55,939 bases of DNA from Solobacterium sp. (GCA_015256455.1 JABZMB010000004.1:1-55939); one strand, 5' to 3'. Counted from the first letter of the stretch, positions 33,571 through 42,830 are shown. The notes: a model not told the origin generated them from the sequence alone. Made by a program: numbers and translations.

Positions 33571-34780
33571 TAAAAATCCCCAAAGAGTACAGCACAGTAG
33601 CGGTACAATCAATCCACCAAAAAAACGCAAAAAACCAAGACGTCGTATTCGTCCTGAAATTTTGATTGGACTTGTGATTGTTCTTTGTATTCTGGTAACA
33701 GCACTAATACTGCCAAATATGATTACCAATTCAAAGTTAAAGGGTCTTGGCTATACCAATACGCAAATCAAAGAAATCAAAAATGAAAGACTCACAAAGG
33801 AAATCTTGGACAATCGATACTACTCTGTGGCACTTGCAAATGCACTTGATAAAAAGACACTAAATGTGGATTACTTAGAGCTTTACACATCTGTAAAAGA
33901 TAATCGTGCACTAACTGCAGAAGATTTCTTACTTGCTAGTCGCCTTAAGGATAAGGGATATGAGCAAGCACAGATACTCAATCTCTTTAAGAATTTAGAG
34001 TATTGGGAAATTACACCACTACTTGTATTCGATTATCAATGGGATGAAAAAGTATATATCGATGATTGTGTTCTACATCGTGATACAAACTCCAAAGATT
34101 CTTTCACATTATCAAACAAGTTCATTGAATCAAATACAGAACATATCGTATCCGATCCTGCTTCCATCACAGTATATGTGAATCAGAAGAATAATCTACC
34201 AGCAGATTACGCACCAGAAGATTTACAGACAATTGATCTTCAATACGCATCACAAGGTGTACAGTTACGTGCAGAAGCCGCTAAGAACTTTGAAGCACTT
34301 TCTGCCGCAAGTATTCAAAACAAGGTTCCATTCTTTGCGTCAACAGGATATGTATCCTATCAAACATTAAAGGACATCTACAATTCCTATAACGCAGATG
34401 TAGCTAGCTTATATGCGGATGTTCCTGGACAATCTGAACAACAGACAGGTTACGCTGCAGATGTAAGTCCTACATATGAAGGTGGTGCCTTCTCACAGAC
34501 CAACACCTATCAATGGCTCAAAGAAAACGCAACGGAATATGGATTTATCTTACGTTATCCTGTTTCAAAAGCAGCGATTACAGGCAATAAGTCTGAAACA
34601 AACCAGTTACGTTACTTTGGCAAATCACTCGCTAAGGCAATCGTTGATTCCAATCTAACTTATGATGAATATTACGCATTATATCTAGCAAGTTGGTCAG
34701 ATGAGAAAAATATGCCAAAGGAAAATGTATTAAGTGCTACAAATTATCAAAAATACCTAAATGAAAAGTCCGAAGAATAA
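33557..34780 (+). CDS. VanY/DacB-like peptidase homologue, apparently lacking zinc ligands
   Basis: A 407-residue cell-surface protein with a very basic N-terminus (PPKKRKKPRRR), one transmembrane helix (about 36-55), and a C-terminal domain clearly homologous to D-alanyl-D-alanine carboxypeptidases of the VanY type (NNLPADYAPEDL, WLKENATEYGFILRYP). The usual SxHxxGxAxD motif reads SEQQTGYAAD (293-302), the usual EPWH reads ETNQ (347-350), and the usual substrate Arg of GYRS reads GYVS. Only the Asp of the zinc site remains. Peptidase activity is therefore unlikely; a cell-wall binding or regulatory role is possible. It overlaps the rluA-like gene by 14 bases. Confidence 0.85.
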   Translation: MTNYNKNPQRVQHSSGTINPPKKRKKPRRRIRPEILIGLVIVLCILVTALILPNMITNSKLKGLGYTNTQIKEIKNERLTKEILDNRYYSVALANALDKKTLNVDYLELYTSVKDNRALTAEDFLLASRLKDKGYEQAQILNLFKNLEYWEITPLLVFDYQWDEKVYIDDCVLHRDTNSKDSFTLSNKFIESNTEHIVSDPASITVYVNQKNNLPADYAPEDLQTIDLQYASQGVQLRAEAAKNFEALSAASIQNKVPFFASTGYVSYQTLKDIYNSYNADVASLYADVPGQSEQQTGYAADVSPTYEGGAFSQTNTYQWLKENATEYGFILRYPVSKAAITGNKSETNQLRYFGKSLAKAIVDSNLTYDEYYALYLASWSDEKNMPKENVLSATNYQKYLNEKSEE

Positions 34781-34790
34781 TCGGACTTTT
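34764..34790. terminator. Bidirectional terminator between convergent genes
   Basis: AAAAGTCCGA (34764-34773) pairs with TCGGACTTTT (34781-34790) around a seven-base loop, giving T runs on both strands. It ends the plus-strand VanY-like gene and the minus-strand patatin gene. Confidence 0.85.
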
Positions 34791-34794
34791 CTTT

Positions 34795-35649
34795 CTATTT
34801 TCCTAAGAACTTCAAGATTTCTTCACGTCTAGCTTCCATATCATTGTAGCCAAGTTCATATAATGCTTTTGTCTTTTCAACATCACCCTTATAGCGAGAT
34901 ACCTTGATATTCTGTGATGGCTGGATATGTATTGCTTTACCCTGTTCTACTTGTTGGTTGATAATCTCAACTTGATGATAGTAGTTTAAATGACGGACAT
35001 GATAGTCTTTGGCCATCTGTGGACACTTGCGATAGATGATGCGCATTAAGAATTCCACAAACTTACTTGCTGGCTTACGAACATAGTCCTTTGGCTTTGT
35101 AGTGATGACAAGTGTCTTTGTACATCCTTGTTCTAATGCACGCTCAATCGGAATCATCTTTGTAATACCACCATCGAGTAACTTCTTACCACGATAGTTT
35201 ACAATCGCTGAAGCGATTGGAAGTGCGCAACTACCTAACAATACTTGCATACTATCGTCCATTTCATCAATGCCATAGTATACTGTCTTGCCTTCATCTA
35301 GCACATAACAACCCACTTCAATATTTGCCTTTTGATCTAATAAAGGCTGAATTGTCATATGTGCTTCCTTCTTTAATACATCATTGAATAGATGATTGTA
35401 TGCCACAAAATGACCTTCTTTTAATAGCGCCTTAAACCCAACGATATCTGGTGCGATAGAGTATTTTGTTGCCAAATCATAGGCAATCTTTGTTTCTTTT
35501 TGCCAATAAAGTGCTAGATATACCGAACCACTCGAAATACCAACACCATAATCAAATGTAATATTGTTATCGTTTAACCACTTTACGGCACCTGCAGTAT
35601 ACGCTCCACGGATACCGCCGCCTTCCAATACTAAACCAATCTTTTCCAT
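34795..35649 (-). CDS. Patatin-like phospholipase
   Basis: Serine lipase of the patatin/RssA family, 284 residues. The oxyanion hole is GGGIRGAYTAG near the N-terminus, the nucleophile is in GISSGS (GxSxG), and the Asp of the dyad is in LLDGGI. All are intact. It follows the cardiolipin synthase gene by 12 bases and has its own AGAGG site. Pairing with cardiolipin synthase suggests membrane phospholipid turnover, although bacterial substrates of this group are seldom known. Confidence 0.92.
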   Translation of the reverse strand: MEKIGLVLEGGGIRGAYTAGAVKWLNDNNITFDYGVGISSGSVYLALYWQKETKIAYDLATKYSIAPDIVGFKALLKEGHFVAYNHLFNDVLKKEAHMTIQPLLDQKANIEVGCYVLDEGKTVYYGIDEMDDSMQVLLGSCALPIASAIVNYRGKKLLDGGITKMIPIERALEQGCTKTLVITTKPKDYVRKPASKFVEFLMRIIYRKCPQMAKDYHVRHLNYYHQVEIINQQVEQGKAIHIQPSQNIKVSRYKGDVEKTKALYELGYNDMEARREEILKFLGK

Positions 35650-35661
35650 ATAACCTCTTCT

Positions 35662-37185
35662 TTATACTAATGGGATAAAAACATTTAGAACCGCTCTAAA
35701 TACCTTTACGATCCATACTGTATCACGCACCTCTTCATATGTAACTTCTTGTGATACTTCAAGTGCTTCTAAGAAATTCTCTTTCATCTTATATACAGAA
35801 TCTGTATCATACATCACCACACCATTTTCAAAGTGTAGGAAGTAACTACGATAGTCTGTATTCGCTGTACCCACAATTCCTAGCTTGTCATCAGCCACCA
35901 TATTCTTGGCATGATTGAAGCCCGGTGTGTACTCATAGATTTTAACACCGTTTGAGATTAAATCGAAATAATGTCCCCGGGTAATCTGGAATACAAGTTT
36001 TTTATCAGGAATATGTGGTGTTAAAATACGCACATCTACACCATTCTTCGCAGCCATCTTCAGTGCAGTCTTCATTGACTCCGTTAGGATTAGGTAAGGT
36101 GCGTCGATATAGATATATTCCTTTGCATGTTGAATCATATTTAAATGCACATTTAACGCAAATGGTTCTTCATCTGTAGGGGTATCGGAGTATGGTTGAT
36201 AGAAACCCTTCGCATTTTCAGGATACTCATATAACAAATGATATTGCTCGTAATCGATACTATCATTTGTACCACGCACATAGGTATACATCCCTAAAAA
36301 CATACAAGTAAAGGACCATACTGCATCCCCTTCAATCATGATGGCACTATCTTTCCAATAACCAAAACGACGATGTCGATTGATGTATTCATCCGAGATA
36401 TTCACACCACCTGTAAAGGCAACACGGTTATCTACCACCGTAATCTTTCGGTGGTCACGGTTATTCATAAGAGCTGCTAGAGATGGACGAATCTTATTGA
36501 AACGATATGTTTCAATGCCACGTTTGTTTAGTTGCTTATCAAAGTGAATTGGAATATCCAAGGCTCCAAAGTCATCATAAATCATGATAACTTTGACACC
36601 CTGTTGAACCTTTTCCTCAAGTAACGCAACTAAATCATCTAACATCCAACCTTGATTAATAATGAAATATTCTAAGAAGATAAAATACTTTGCGCTAGAA
36701 AGCTCTTTTTTAAATACTGGGTACCATTCTTCACCACTCTTGAAATAGGTACTTGTTGTGTGTTCATAAACTGGAAATCCACCACCGCGAATCCCATAAC
36801 GGAAGATCTGTTTTGCGTCTTCATCGTGGATATCATCAAGTATCGATTCATCTGGTTTGATTAGATCTGAAAGGGAACGTGTTGCACGTACGGTTCCATG
36901 ATGTAGTTTTTTCGGCACCTTACGGTTTCCTGTAATCAGATAAAGTGGAACCCCAATCACTGGTGCAGCTAATACCAATAATAACCAACCAATCTTATAC
37001 GATGGATCGTTTCTTCGATTGATAATATAGATTGCGATAATCAGCGCTAAGATATCAAGCACTGGCATTGCAGTTCCATAAGTTGTAGAACCATAAAACA
37101 GTATTACAAAAAATCCCAACTGTAATAGGAGCAGTGGAATCACTACCATTAATCGACCTGTCAGTACTCGCCATAATTTCTTCAT
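35662..37185 (-). CDS. cls: Cardiolipin synthase
   Basis: Joins two phosphatidylglycerols to cardiolipin at the membrane. The 507-residue protein has two N-terminal transmembrane helices, a short basic loop with the LITGNRKVPKK motif, and two phospholipase D HKD motifs: HRKITVVDN and HAKNMVADDK. The length and order fit bacterial Cls. The ATG lies only 7 bases after an extended -10 box and has no ribosome site at normal distance, so the mRNA may be leaderless; a later start at Met13 is possible. Confidence 0.95.
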   Translation of the reverse strand: MKKLWRVLTGRLMVVIPLLLLQLGFFVILFYGSTTYGTAMPVLDILALIIAIYIINRRNDPSYKIGWLLLVLAAPVIGVPLYLITGNRKVPKKLHHGTVRATRSLSDLIKPDESILDDIHDEDAKQIFRYGIRGGGFPVYEHTTSTYFKSGEEWYPVFKKELSSAKYFIFLEYFIINQGWMLDDLVALLEEKVQQGVKVIMIYDDFGALDIPIHFDKQLNKRGIETYRFNKIRPSLAALMNNRDHRKITVVDNRVAFTGGVNISDEYINRHRRFGYWKDSAIMIEGDAVWSFTCMFLGMYTYVRGTNDSIDYEQYHLLYEYPENAKGFYQPYSDTPTDEEPFALNVHLNMIQHAKEYIYIDAPYLILTESMKTALKMAAKNGVDVRILTPHIPDKKLVFQITRGHYFDLISNGVKIYEYTPGFNHAKNMVADDKLGIVGTANTDYRSYFLHFENGVVMYDTDSVYKMKENFLEALEVSQEVTYEEVRDTVWIVKVFRAVLNVFIPLV

Positions 37186-37191
37186 AAAAGT

Positions 37192-37200
37192 ATTATACCA
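37192..37200 (-). promoter_or_regulatory. Extended -10 promoter abutting the cls start codon
   Basis: The minus strand reads TGGTATAAT (hexamer 37192-37197). The expected transcription start coincides with the A of the cls ATG at 37185. Confidence 0.6.
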
Positions 37201-37221
37201 AACTCCTTTTCATTCTCTAAA

Positions 37222-37665
37222 TTAGAGTATCAATAAATAGATATTCTTAACTTTCTCACCACGTCGATACAGCCAATGATTCTTTGGAACATTCACTGTC
37301 TGTAGTAGCTCTGCATGTAGGGATTGTATTGTCTTATCGCTTGCGATATTGTCTGGTGAACATGTAATAATCACATTGTGAAAACGATACTCTTCTTTTG
37401 CGATTTGAAGTAACAATTTGCATGCATGATAGGCATAATGATTTCCACGAAATTCATCATAGATTCGATAACCTATATTTCCTGCATAGTATAATTCTTC
37501 ATCCATGCCAAAGCGTAAATCACATTCACCAATACACTCATAATCTCCATGACGATAAATGCTATAAACAATCGACTTTGGTGAACGATTAAAAAATGAA
37601 ACTGGAATCACTTCCCGAATCCTCAAATCGACACTATCCGATTCATATAGCTGTTTCTTTATCAT
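37222..37665 (-). CDS. GNAT-family acetyltransferase
   Basis: A 147-residue protein of the N-acetyltransferase fold, RimJ/RimL-like: YAGNIGYRIYDEFRGNHYAYHACKLLLQIAKEE forms the acetyl-CoA binding core (a degenerate Q/RxxGxG/A), followed by NVIITCSPDNIASDKTIQSL, the C-terminal strand and helix typical of the family. The substrate is unknown. It follows the GT2 gene by 10 bases and is probably co-transcribed. Confidence 0.82.
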   Translation of the reverse strand: MIKKQLYESDSVDLRIREVIPVSFFNRSPKSIVYSIYRHGDYECIGECDLRFGMDEELYYAGNIGYRIYDEFRGNHYAYHACKLLLQIAKEEYRFHNVIITCSPDNIASDKTIQSLHAELLQTVNVPKNHWLYRRGEKVKNIYLLIL

Positions 37666-37675
37666 TGCAGGTTTC

Positions 37676-38608
37676 CTATAGTTTTTCTTTTACGATATAT
37701 ACTGGACGATTCTTTACTTCCATATATGTCTTTGCTAGGTATTGGCCAATCACACCAATGGACAATAGTTGTAGTCCAGATGCTAGTAAGATAATACATA
37801 CCAGTGATGGCCAACCAGCAGTTGGATCACCAAACATTAGCTTACGGATTACAACAAATATAATCATCAAAAATGAAAGGACACAAAACAGCACCCCTAC
37901 AAAGGACGACATCGATAAAAGTGCTGTGGAATATGCGGTTAGACCATCATATGCATATCTCCATAACTGCCAAAATGACCACTTGGTTTGACCATATTTA
38001 CGCTGTACATTCTCATATGCAACCCACTTTGTATTAAAACCAACCCAACTAAAGATTCCTTTCGAGAAACGATTCTTTTCTGTAACGGAAAGAACAGCTT
38101 CTACCACACGCGTATTCATAACACGATAGTCTCTTGCTCCATCCATTACTTTTGTCTGTGAGAAACAATTTAAGATTTTATAGAATAATTTTGCAAACCA
38201 AGAACGGATGCGTGGTTCCCCCTCTCGCGCAGTACGTCTAGCAACAACTTGATCTGCACCCGCAAAAATCTCATCAATCATCTGTGGTAGTAATGATGGT
38301 GGATCTTGTAAGTCAACATCCATAATCGCAACTAAGTTTCCCGAGGCATGTTGAAGGCCTGCATAGATTGCGGCTTCCTTGCCAAAGTTACGAGAAAATG
38401 AGAGGAGCTTTACGCGCTTATCCTTTTGATGTAAGTTCTTAATTTCTGTAACAGTTCCATCTGTTGAACCATCATCTACGAAAATCAATTGATACATGAT
38501 TGCATGTTTTAAAAAGTAAGCATCATTCTTACAAAATTCTTCGTAGAAATATTTGATGTTTTCTTCTTCGTTATAACAAGGAACGATAACTGTTAATAAT
38601 TTCGGCAT
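37676..38608 (-). CDS. GT2-family glycosyltransferase (DPM1/GtrB-like)
   Basis: Transfers a sugar, probably to undecaprenyl phosphate, at the membrane. The 310-residue protein starts with the GT-A motif TVIVPCYNEEENI, has the metal-binding MDVDLQDPP and the downstream ARREGEP segment, and ends with two transmembrane helices (STALLSMSSFVGVLFCVLSF and LVCIILLASGLQLLSIGVIG). This architecture matches GtrB/YkcC-type enzymes that make polyprenyl-phosphate glucose or similar donors. The acceptor pathway is not visible nearby, apart from glf 13 kb away. Confidence 0.92.
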   Translation of the reverse strand: MPKLLTVIVPCYNEEENIKYFYEEFCKNDAYFLKHAIMYQLIFVDDGSTDGTVTEIKNLHQKDKRVKLLSFSRNFGKEAAIYAGLQHASGNLVAIMDVDLQDPPSLLPQMIDEIFAGADQVVARRTAREGEPRIRSWFAKLFYKILNCFSQTKVMDGARDYRVMNTRVVEAVLSVTEKNRFSKGIFSWVGFNTKWVAYENVQRKYGQTKWSFWQLWRYAYDGLTAYSTALLSMSSFVGVLFCVLSFLMIIFVVIRKLMFGDPTAGWPSLVCIILLASGLQLLSIGVIGQYLAKTYMEVKNRPVYIVKEKL

Positions 38609-38632
38609 AATACTTCCCTCATCTTTGCACTT

Positions 38633-38661
38633 AAAATAGCATAATCATCGCTACACTTCAA
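38633..38661 (-). promoter_or_regulatory. Promoter of GT2 glycosyltransferase gene
   Basis: On the minus strand TTGAAG (38656-38661), a 17-base spacer and TATTTT (38633-38638) preceded by TGC. It lies about 25 bases before the start codon. Confidence 0.5.
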
Positions 38662-38685
38662 TGTAGGATGTTACTTCAAAAGTAA

Positions 38686-38712
38686 AAAGGTTTAACCAGA
38701 TGGTCAAACCTT
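38686..38712 (-). terminator. Terminator of thioredoxin-like lipoprotein gene
   Basis: GGTTTGACCA and TGGTTAAACC arms (one G-T wobble) on the minus strand, followed by TTTTTAC, directly after the stop at 38720. Confidence 0.8.
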
Positions 38713-38719
38713 CGCTTCA

Positions 38720-39331
38720 TTAGTCAGCGACTTCTTTCGCAATCTTGCGATAGATATCCTGTAATTCTTGTTTTTGTGCATCGGACAATTGTTTATCTGG
38801 ATCATCCTTTGATAATTCAAAATCATCTAAAAGTGATACATGATAATCAACCAGCTTACCATTCTTTACACCGATAACTGCTGGCACATAGAAGCCTTTT
38901 TCACCAGATGAATTTACCTTTAATACTGGATCAATGTATTCTAGTAACTTCTTGTAGTCATCTTTTTCAACTTTCGCAGAAGCGTCGACGTAATAAATTG
39001 TTAAGTTTAATTCCTTTGCGACTTCATTTAACTCTGGAACAGCACGGTTACACCAAGCACATTCATCATATCCGTAATAAAGAATACCTGTTCCACCCTC
39101 TTCAAACATACGTAGAGATTCTTTCAATGTGATAAGTTGGAAATCTGCGACATCATTGCGAATCCACTTATAACCTTTCATATCTGCCTTTGTGGAATTT
39201 AATTTGATTGGATTTGTGATTGTGAGTGTATTTGAAGTTTCACTTGTAGATGTGTTCTTCTTACTCTCAGTTTTATTGAAACAGCCTGCTAGTAATACGA
39301 CTGCTAATAAGCATGTTAAGATTTTTTTCAT
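38720..39331 (-). CDS. Thioredoxin-like lipoprotein
   Basis: Surface lipoprotein of 203 residues. The N-terminus is a lipoprotein signal peptide with lipobox LLAGC, and the mature part starts after Cys16. A thioredoxin-fold domain follows, with the redox pair CAWC in LYYGYDECAWCNRAVPELNEVA, suggesting disulfide reductase or isomerase activity outside the membrane. The start at 39331 has GAGG seven bases upstream; an in-frame start 51 bases earlier would spoil the signal peptide. Confidence 0.88.
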   Translation of the reverse strand: MKKILTCLLAVVLLAGCFNKTESKKNTSTSETSNTLTITNPIKLNSTKADMKGYKWIRNDVADFQLITLKESLRMFEEGGTGILYYGYDECAWCNRAVPELNEVAKELNLTIYYVDASAKVEKDDYKKLLEYIDPVLKVNSSGEKGFYVPAVIGVKNGKLVDYHVSLLDDFELSKDDPDKQLSDAQKQELQDIYRKIAKEVAD

Positions 39332-39378
39332 TTGATACCTCTTTTCTTTGCGTTTTAGTATAGCACAATTTTGAAAAC

Positions 39379-40299
39379 TCAATCTATTTTTCTTACTTCA
39401 ACAGAATGGGAAAAAGATTCAATCTTTTCACGCGTAGCCATACCCTTAGAGTATGCAGTTGCAGAACCGCAAGATGCCCCAAAGCGGAAGCTATCAACGA
39501 TATTTCTGGAACGGTTATATTCCATCAAGAATCCCGCAACGAGAGAATCTCCAGTTCCTACTGTATTTACAATCGTTGTTGGATCTAATACATCACACTG
39601 GAAAGTGCCTTCCTTACAAGCAAGTACTGCATTTCCATCCGTATCTAAAACCATAACATTTTCTACACCTTGTGCATGTAATTCTTTCGCTGCACGGCTC
39701 ATATCATCGACTGTTTCAACAGGATAGGATACAAGTTCTTTGACTTCTTCCTTTGTTGTCTTCAATAAGAAAATCTCTGTTGATAACATACTCCTTACAA
39801 GCTGAGCATCTGTATCCAATACAACCTTGATGCCATCTGCCTGCAACTTCTTTAAGATAGATACCATATGTTCAACGGTATAAGATGGTGTATTTCCAGC
39901 CAATACAAGAACATCATTTTCATATAGAGTATTTAGTTTTCCCGCTAGATTATCTAAATCTTTATCTTGAATATACGGACCACATGCATTCATGTTTGTG
40001 TCAGTTGTAGAATTACACTTTACATTGATACGTGTATTTCCATCAATATAAGAGAAGTTAGGACGAATATCCTGATATTTCGTTAATAAACGTATATAGA
40101 AATCTTTTGTAAATCCACCAAGGAAACCAAATGCACGTGATGGAACACCTAAGTTGCTTAAAACAATAGAAATATTGATACCCTTACCACCCGCTTCATA
40201 GTATTCCAAATCAGAACGATTTGTTTTACCTGCTTCAAGCGGTTCTGAAAACTCCATGTAATAATCTAACGAAGGATTTATCGTACATGTACAAATCAT
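39379..40299 (-). CDS. fruK: 1-phosphofructokinase / PfkB-family sugar kinase
   Basis: Phosphorylates fructose-1-phosphate, or a related hexose phosphate such as tagatose-6-phosphate. The 306-residue protein has the FruK/LacC start (CTCTINPSLDYYMEF), the GGKGINIS motif, and the catalytic GTGDSLVAGFL loop with Asp as base. It follows pepT by one base, an unusual pairing. There is no fructose PTS or fruR gene in the window, so the exact substrate is not settled. Confidence 0.88.
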   Translation of the reverse strand: MICTCTINPSLDYYMEFSEPLEAGKTNRSDLEYYEAGGKGINISIVLSNLGVPSRAFGFLGGFTKDFYIRLLTKYQDIRPNFSYIDGNTRINVKCNSTTDTNMNACGPYIQDKDLDNLAGKLNTLYENDVLVLAGNTPSYTVEHMVSILKKLQADGIKVVLDTDAQLVRSMLSTEIFLLKTTKEEVKELVSYPVETVDDMSRAAKELHAQGVENVMVLDTDGNAVLACKEGTFQCDVLDPTTIVNTVGTGDSLVAGFLMEYNRSRNIVDSFRFGASCGSATAYSKGMATREKIESFSHSVEVRKID

Positions 40300-40300
40300 A

Positions 40301-41521
40301 TTACACCTCTGCTACGTTCTGAATAATCTTCAAGATTACTTGTACAGATAATTCTAATTCATCGATGACGCAATATTCGAAGCGACCATGGAAGTTTCCA
40401 CCACCACAACCGATATTAGGACATGGTAGTCCCATGAAGGAAAGTTGCGCACCATCAGTTCCACCACGGATTGGTTCTTGAAGAATATGAATTCCTAACT
40501 CTTCCATGGACTTTTTCGCAATCACAACAGCAGTTGGATCTTTATCCAATACTTCCTTCATATTACGATAACTATCCTTGATTTCAATTGAGACAGCACC
40601 TTCTCCATACTTTGTATTGATAAATTCAGCTGCCTTTAACATTAACTCTTTCTTCGCTGTTAACTTTTGATAATCATGATCACGAATAATGTATTCTAAT
40701 TCTGCATTTTCTACATCACCCTTCATATCATGAAGATGGATAAAACCTTCCCATAACTCTGTATGTTCCGGTACTGCATGTGCAGGCATCATTGCTTGAT
40801 ATTCACATGCAAGCTTTGCCGCATTAATCATACGATTCTTTGCGGAACCTGGGTGAATGGAACGTCCTTTGAAATGTAATACTGCAGATGCCGCATTAAA
40901 TGTTTCATCTGATAATTCACGTACTGTTCCGCCATCCATCGTATAGGCAAACTTAGCACCGAACTTCTTTACATCAAAGAAGCGTGGACCATTTCCAATT
41001 TCTTCATCCGGTGTAAATCCAATCGCAATCTCACCATGCTTTACTTCTGGATGTTCATGCAAATATACAAGAGCTTCCATAATGGAGGTAATACCAGCCT
41101 TATCATCTGCACCAAGTAATGTCGTACCATCCGTTACCATTAAACGCTTCCCCTTAAATTCCTTCATCCATGGGAAACGTTCCATCGATAATGTTACCTC
41201 TGGATTTAAAGCAATGTCATTGCCATCAAAGTTTTCAATGATACGTGGATTTACATTGGTGCCACTAAAATCAGGGGCTGTATCCATATGTGCAATAAAG
41301 CCTACTGTATCAATTACTTTATCTGTATTTGATGGTAGCTTTGCGTATACATAACAATGTTCATCAACGGATACATCTTGTAATCCTAACTCTTTTAATT
41401 CCTCAACAAGAAGATTTGCTAAATCAAATTGTTTCTTTGAGGAAGGTGTTTCTTTTTCATTTGCAGGATCTGATTGTGTATCAATCTTGCAATAACGTAT
41501 TAATCTTTCTGCTGCGCTCAT
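40301..41521 (-). CDS. pepT: Peptidase T (tripeptide aminopeptidase)
   Basis: M20 metallopeptidase releasing N-terminal residues from tripeptides, 406 residues. Zinc-binding motifs are visible as GFIAHMDTAPD (His and Asp), LLGADDKAG (bridging Asp), TPDEEIGNGP (catalytic and ligand Glu), TMDGG, and the C-terminal FHGRFE. The start at 41521 has AAGGAG seven bases upstream and removes 17 residues of an unlikely extension. Confidence 0.95.
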   Translation of the reverse strand: MSAAERLIRYCKIDTQSDPANEKETPSSKKQFDLANLLVEELKELGLQDVSVDEHCYVYAKLPSNTDKVIDTVGFIAHMDTAPDFSGTNVNPRIIENFDGNDIALNPEVTLSMERFPWMKEFKGKRLMVTDGTTLLGADDKAGITSIMEALVYLHEHPEVKHGEIAIGFTPDEEIGNGPRFFDVKKFGAKFAYTMDGGTVRELSDETFNAASAVLHFKGRSIHPGSAKNRMINAAKLACEYQAMMPAHAVPEHTELWEGFIHLHDMKGDVENAELEYIIRDHDYQKLTAKKELMLKAAEFINTKYGEGAVSIEIKDSYRNMKEVLDKDPTAVVIAKKSMEELGIHILQEPIRGGTDGAQLSFMGLPCPNIGCGGGNFHGRFEYCVIDELELSVQVILKIIQNVAEV

Positions 41522-41525
41522 ATTC

Positions 41526-42095
41526 TTACTCCTTTTCTGATTGTAAGAATGAGTGTTCATACTGAATCCCATTCTTTACGTTTTCTAATGTTTGTTTATC
41601 ACAGAGTGTCTCAATGATTTTTAATGCAAAATCAATCGTCGCACCCATACCACGACCTGTAATCAAGTTACCATCTTTGACAGCCAATACCTGTTGGTAT
41701 TCACCATTAAAGCTTGGTTCATCGAAAGTTGGATAACAAGTATACTTTCTACCTTGTAGTAAACCACGATGACCTAAAATTGATGGTGCTGCACAGATTG
41801 CACAGGATAACTTCCCTGCTTTAAAATGTGCTTCATATAAATCAACGAGTTTCTGATTGTTTTCAAGATTTTGTGTACCTAATTTTCCACCTGGCAAAAT
41901 CATAACATCATATTCATTTTGAAACTCGCTAAACAGTTTATCAGCCTGAATCTTCACTTGATGAGATGTTGTGACTGTCAGTGTCTCATTCATCGAAATC
42001 ATATCAATTGTCAAACCTGCACGACGTAATAAATCAACTGTTATCAGTCCTTCACAGGTCTCAAATCCATCTGCCATAAAAATTGCACATTTCAT
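41526..42095 (-). CDS. DJ-1/PfpI family protein
   Basis: A 189-residue protein of the DJ-1/ThiJ/PfpI superfamily. The nucleophile-elbow Cys is in CAICAAPSILG, with an acidic residue in ADGFETCEGL near the N-terminus, as in DJ-1. Roles proposed for relatives are glyoxalase, deglycase or stress chaperone; none can be picked from sequence. It is first in a small run DJ-1, pepT, fruK with gaps of only a few bases. Confidence 0.9.
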   Translation of the reverse strand: MKCAIFMADGFETCEGLITVDLLRRAGLTIDMISMNETLTVTTSHQVKIQADKLFSEFQNEYDVMILPGGKLGTQNLENNQKLVDLYEAHFKAGKLSCAICAAPSILGHRGLLQGRKYTCYPTFDEPSFNGEYQQVLAVKDGNLITGRGMGATIDFALKIIETLCDKQTLENVKNGIQYEHSFLQSEKE

Positions 42096-42144
42096 TTCAA
42101 TATCTCCTATCGATTCGTTGTTTCTGTTTCAACTTATGATAAAT

Positions 42145-42170
42145 ATTATACACCTTTAAGGCTTTGCCTT
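42145..42170 (-). promoter_or_regulatory. Promoter region of DJ-1/pepT/fruK run
   Basis: A TATAAT hexamer on the minus strand (42145-42150) with an AAGGC/GCCTT inverted repeat (42158-42170) immediately upstream, which could be an operator. No good -35 is present. Confidence 0.4.
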
Positions 42171-42212
42171 ATCATTTATACTCTATTTTATATATGTTTG
42201 TAGCATAGAAAA

Positions 42213-42229
42213 ACCGCAGTATCTGCGGT
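42213..42229 (-). terminator. Terminator of uracil-DNA glycosylase gene
   Basis: ACCGCAG/CTGCGGT arms with a three-base loop followed by TTTTT on the minus strand, just past the stop at 42232. Confidence 0.85.
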
Positions 42230-42231
42230 AT

Positions 42232-42807
42232 TCACTTTAAAATTTGACGAACTCGTTTTTGTAGTTCTTTCACTGTTTTCTCTTCGAACCAAGGATTCTT
42301 GCCAAGCCATCGAAAGTTCAGTGGGCTTGGATGAACAATTGGGAAGTACTTTGGTAAATATTCTTGATAGCTTTCTACTGTTTCCGTTAGGTTCTTCTTT
42401 TTATTTTTTCCTAGATAATAATCGATAGAATACTTTCCAACCAACAACGTCAATTCAATATTTGGCATTAACTTTAAAAACTTCTCATGATATTCTTGCG
42501 CAATAAACTTGCGTGGTGGTAAATCACCTGTTTTTGCCTTACCAGGATAATAGAAGTCCATTGGTAAGATTGCGATATCCTTGCTATAGAATTCTTTATC
42601 ATCAATTCCCATCCACTTACGTAAGCGAATACCAGATTGATCATCGAAAGGAATTCCTGATCTTTCTACATGTGACCCTGGAGCTTGTCCGATAATTAAG
42701 ATTTTTGCGCTAGCATCTACCTGTAAGATAGGACTATATCCGTTCTTTGTATATTCTTTATTCCGTGGATCTTTTTTCAACTCTTCTAATAATTCATCTA
42801 TTTTCAT
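42232..42807 (-). CDS. Uracil-DNA glycosylase family protein
   Basis: A 191-residue protein of the uracil-DNA glycosylase superfamily (YqfH/COG1573-like). The water-activating/uracil-binding motif reads IIGQAPGSHVERSGIPF, and the C-terminal motif IVHPSPLNFRW supplies the conserved His in HPSP. No cysteine cluster for iron-sulfur is seen, so it is not family 4. It would remove uracil or a related base from DNA. Confidence 0.88.
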   Translation of the reverse strand: MKIDELLEELKKDPRNKEYTKNGYSPILQVDASAKILIIGQAPGSHVERSGIPFDDQSGIRLRKWMGIDDKEFYSKDIAILPMDFYYPGKAKTGDLPPRKFIAQEYHEKFLKLMPNIELTLLVGKYSIDYYLGKNKKKNLTETVESYQEYLPKYFPIVHPSPLNFRWLGKNPWFEEKTVKELQKRVRQILK

Positions 42808-42830
42808 CTGTATGACCTCTGAAAGAAAAA

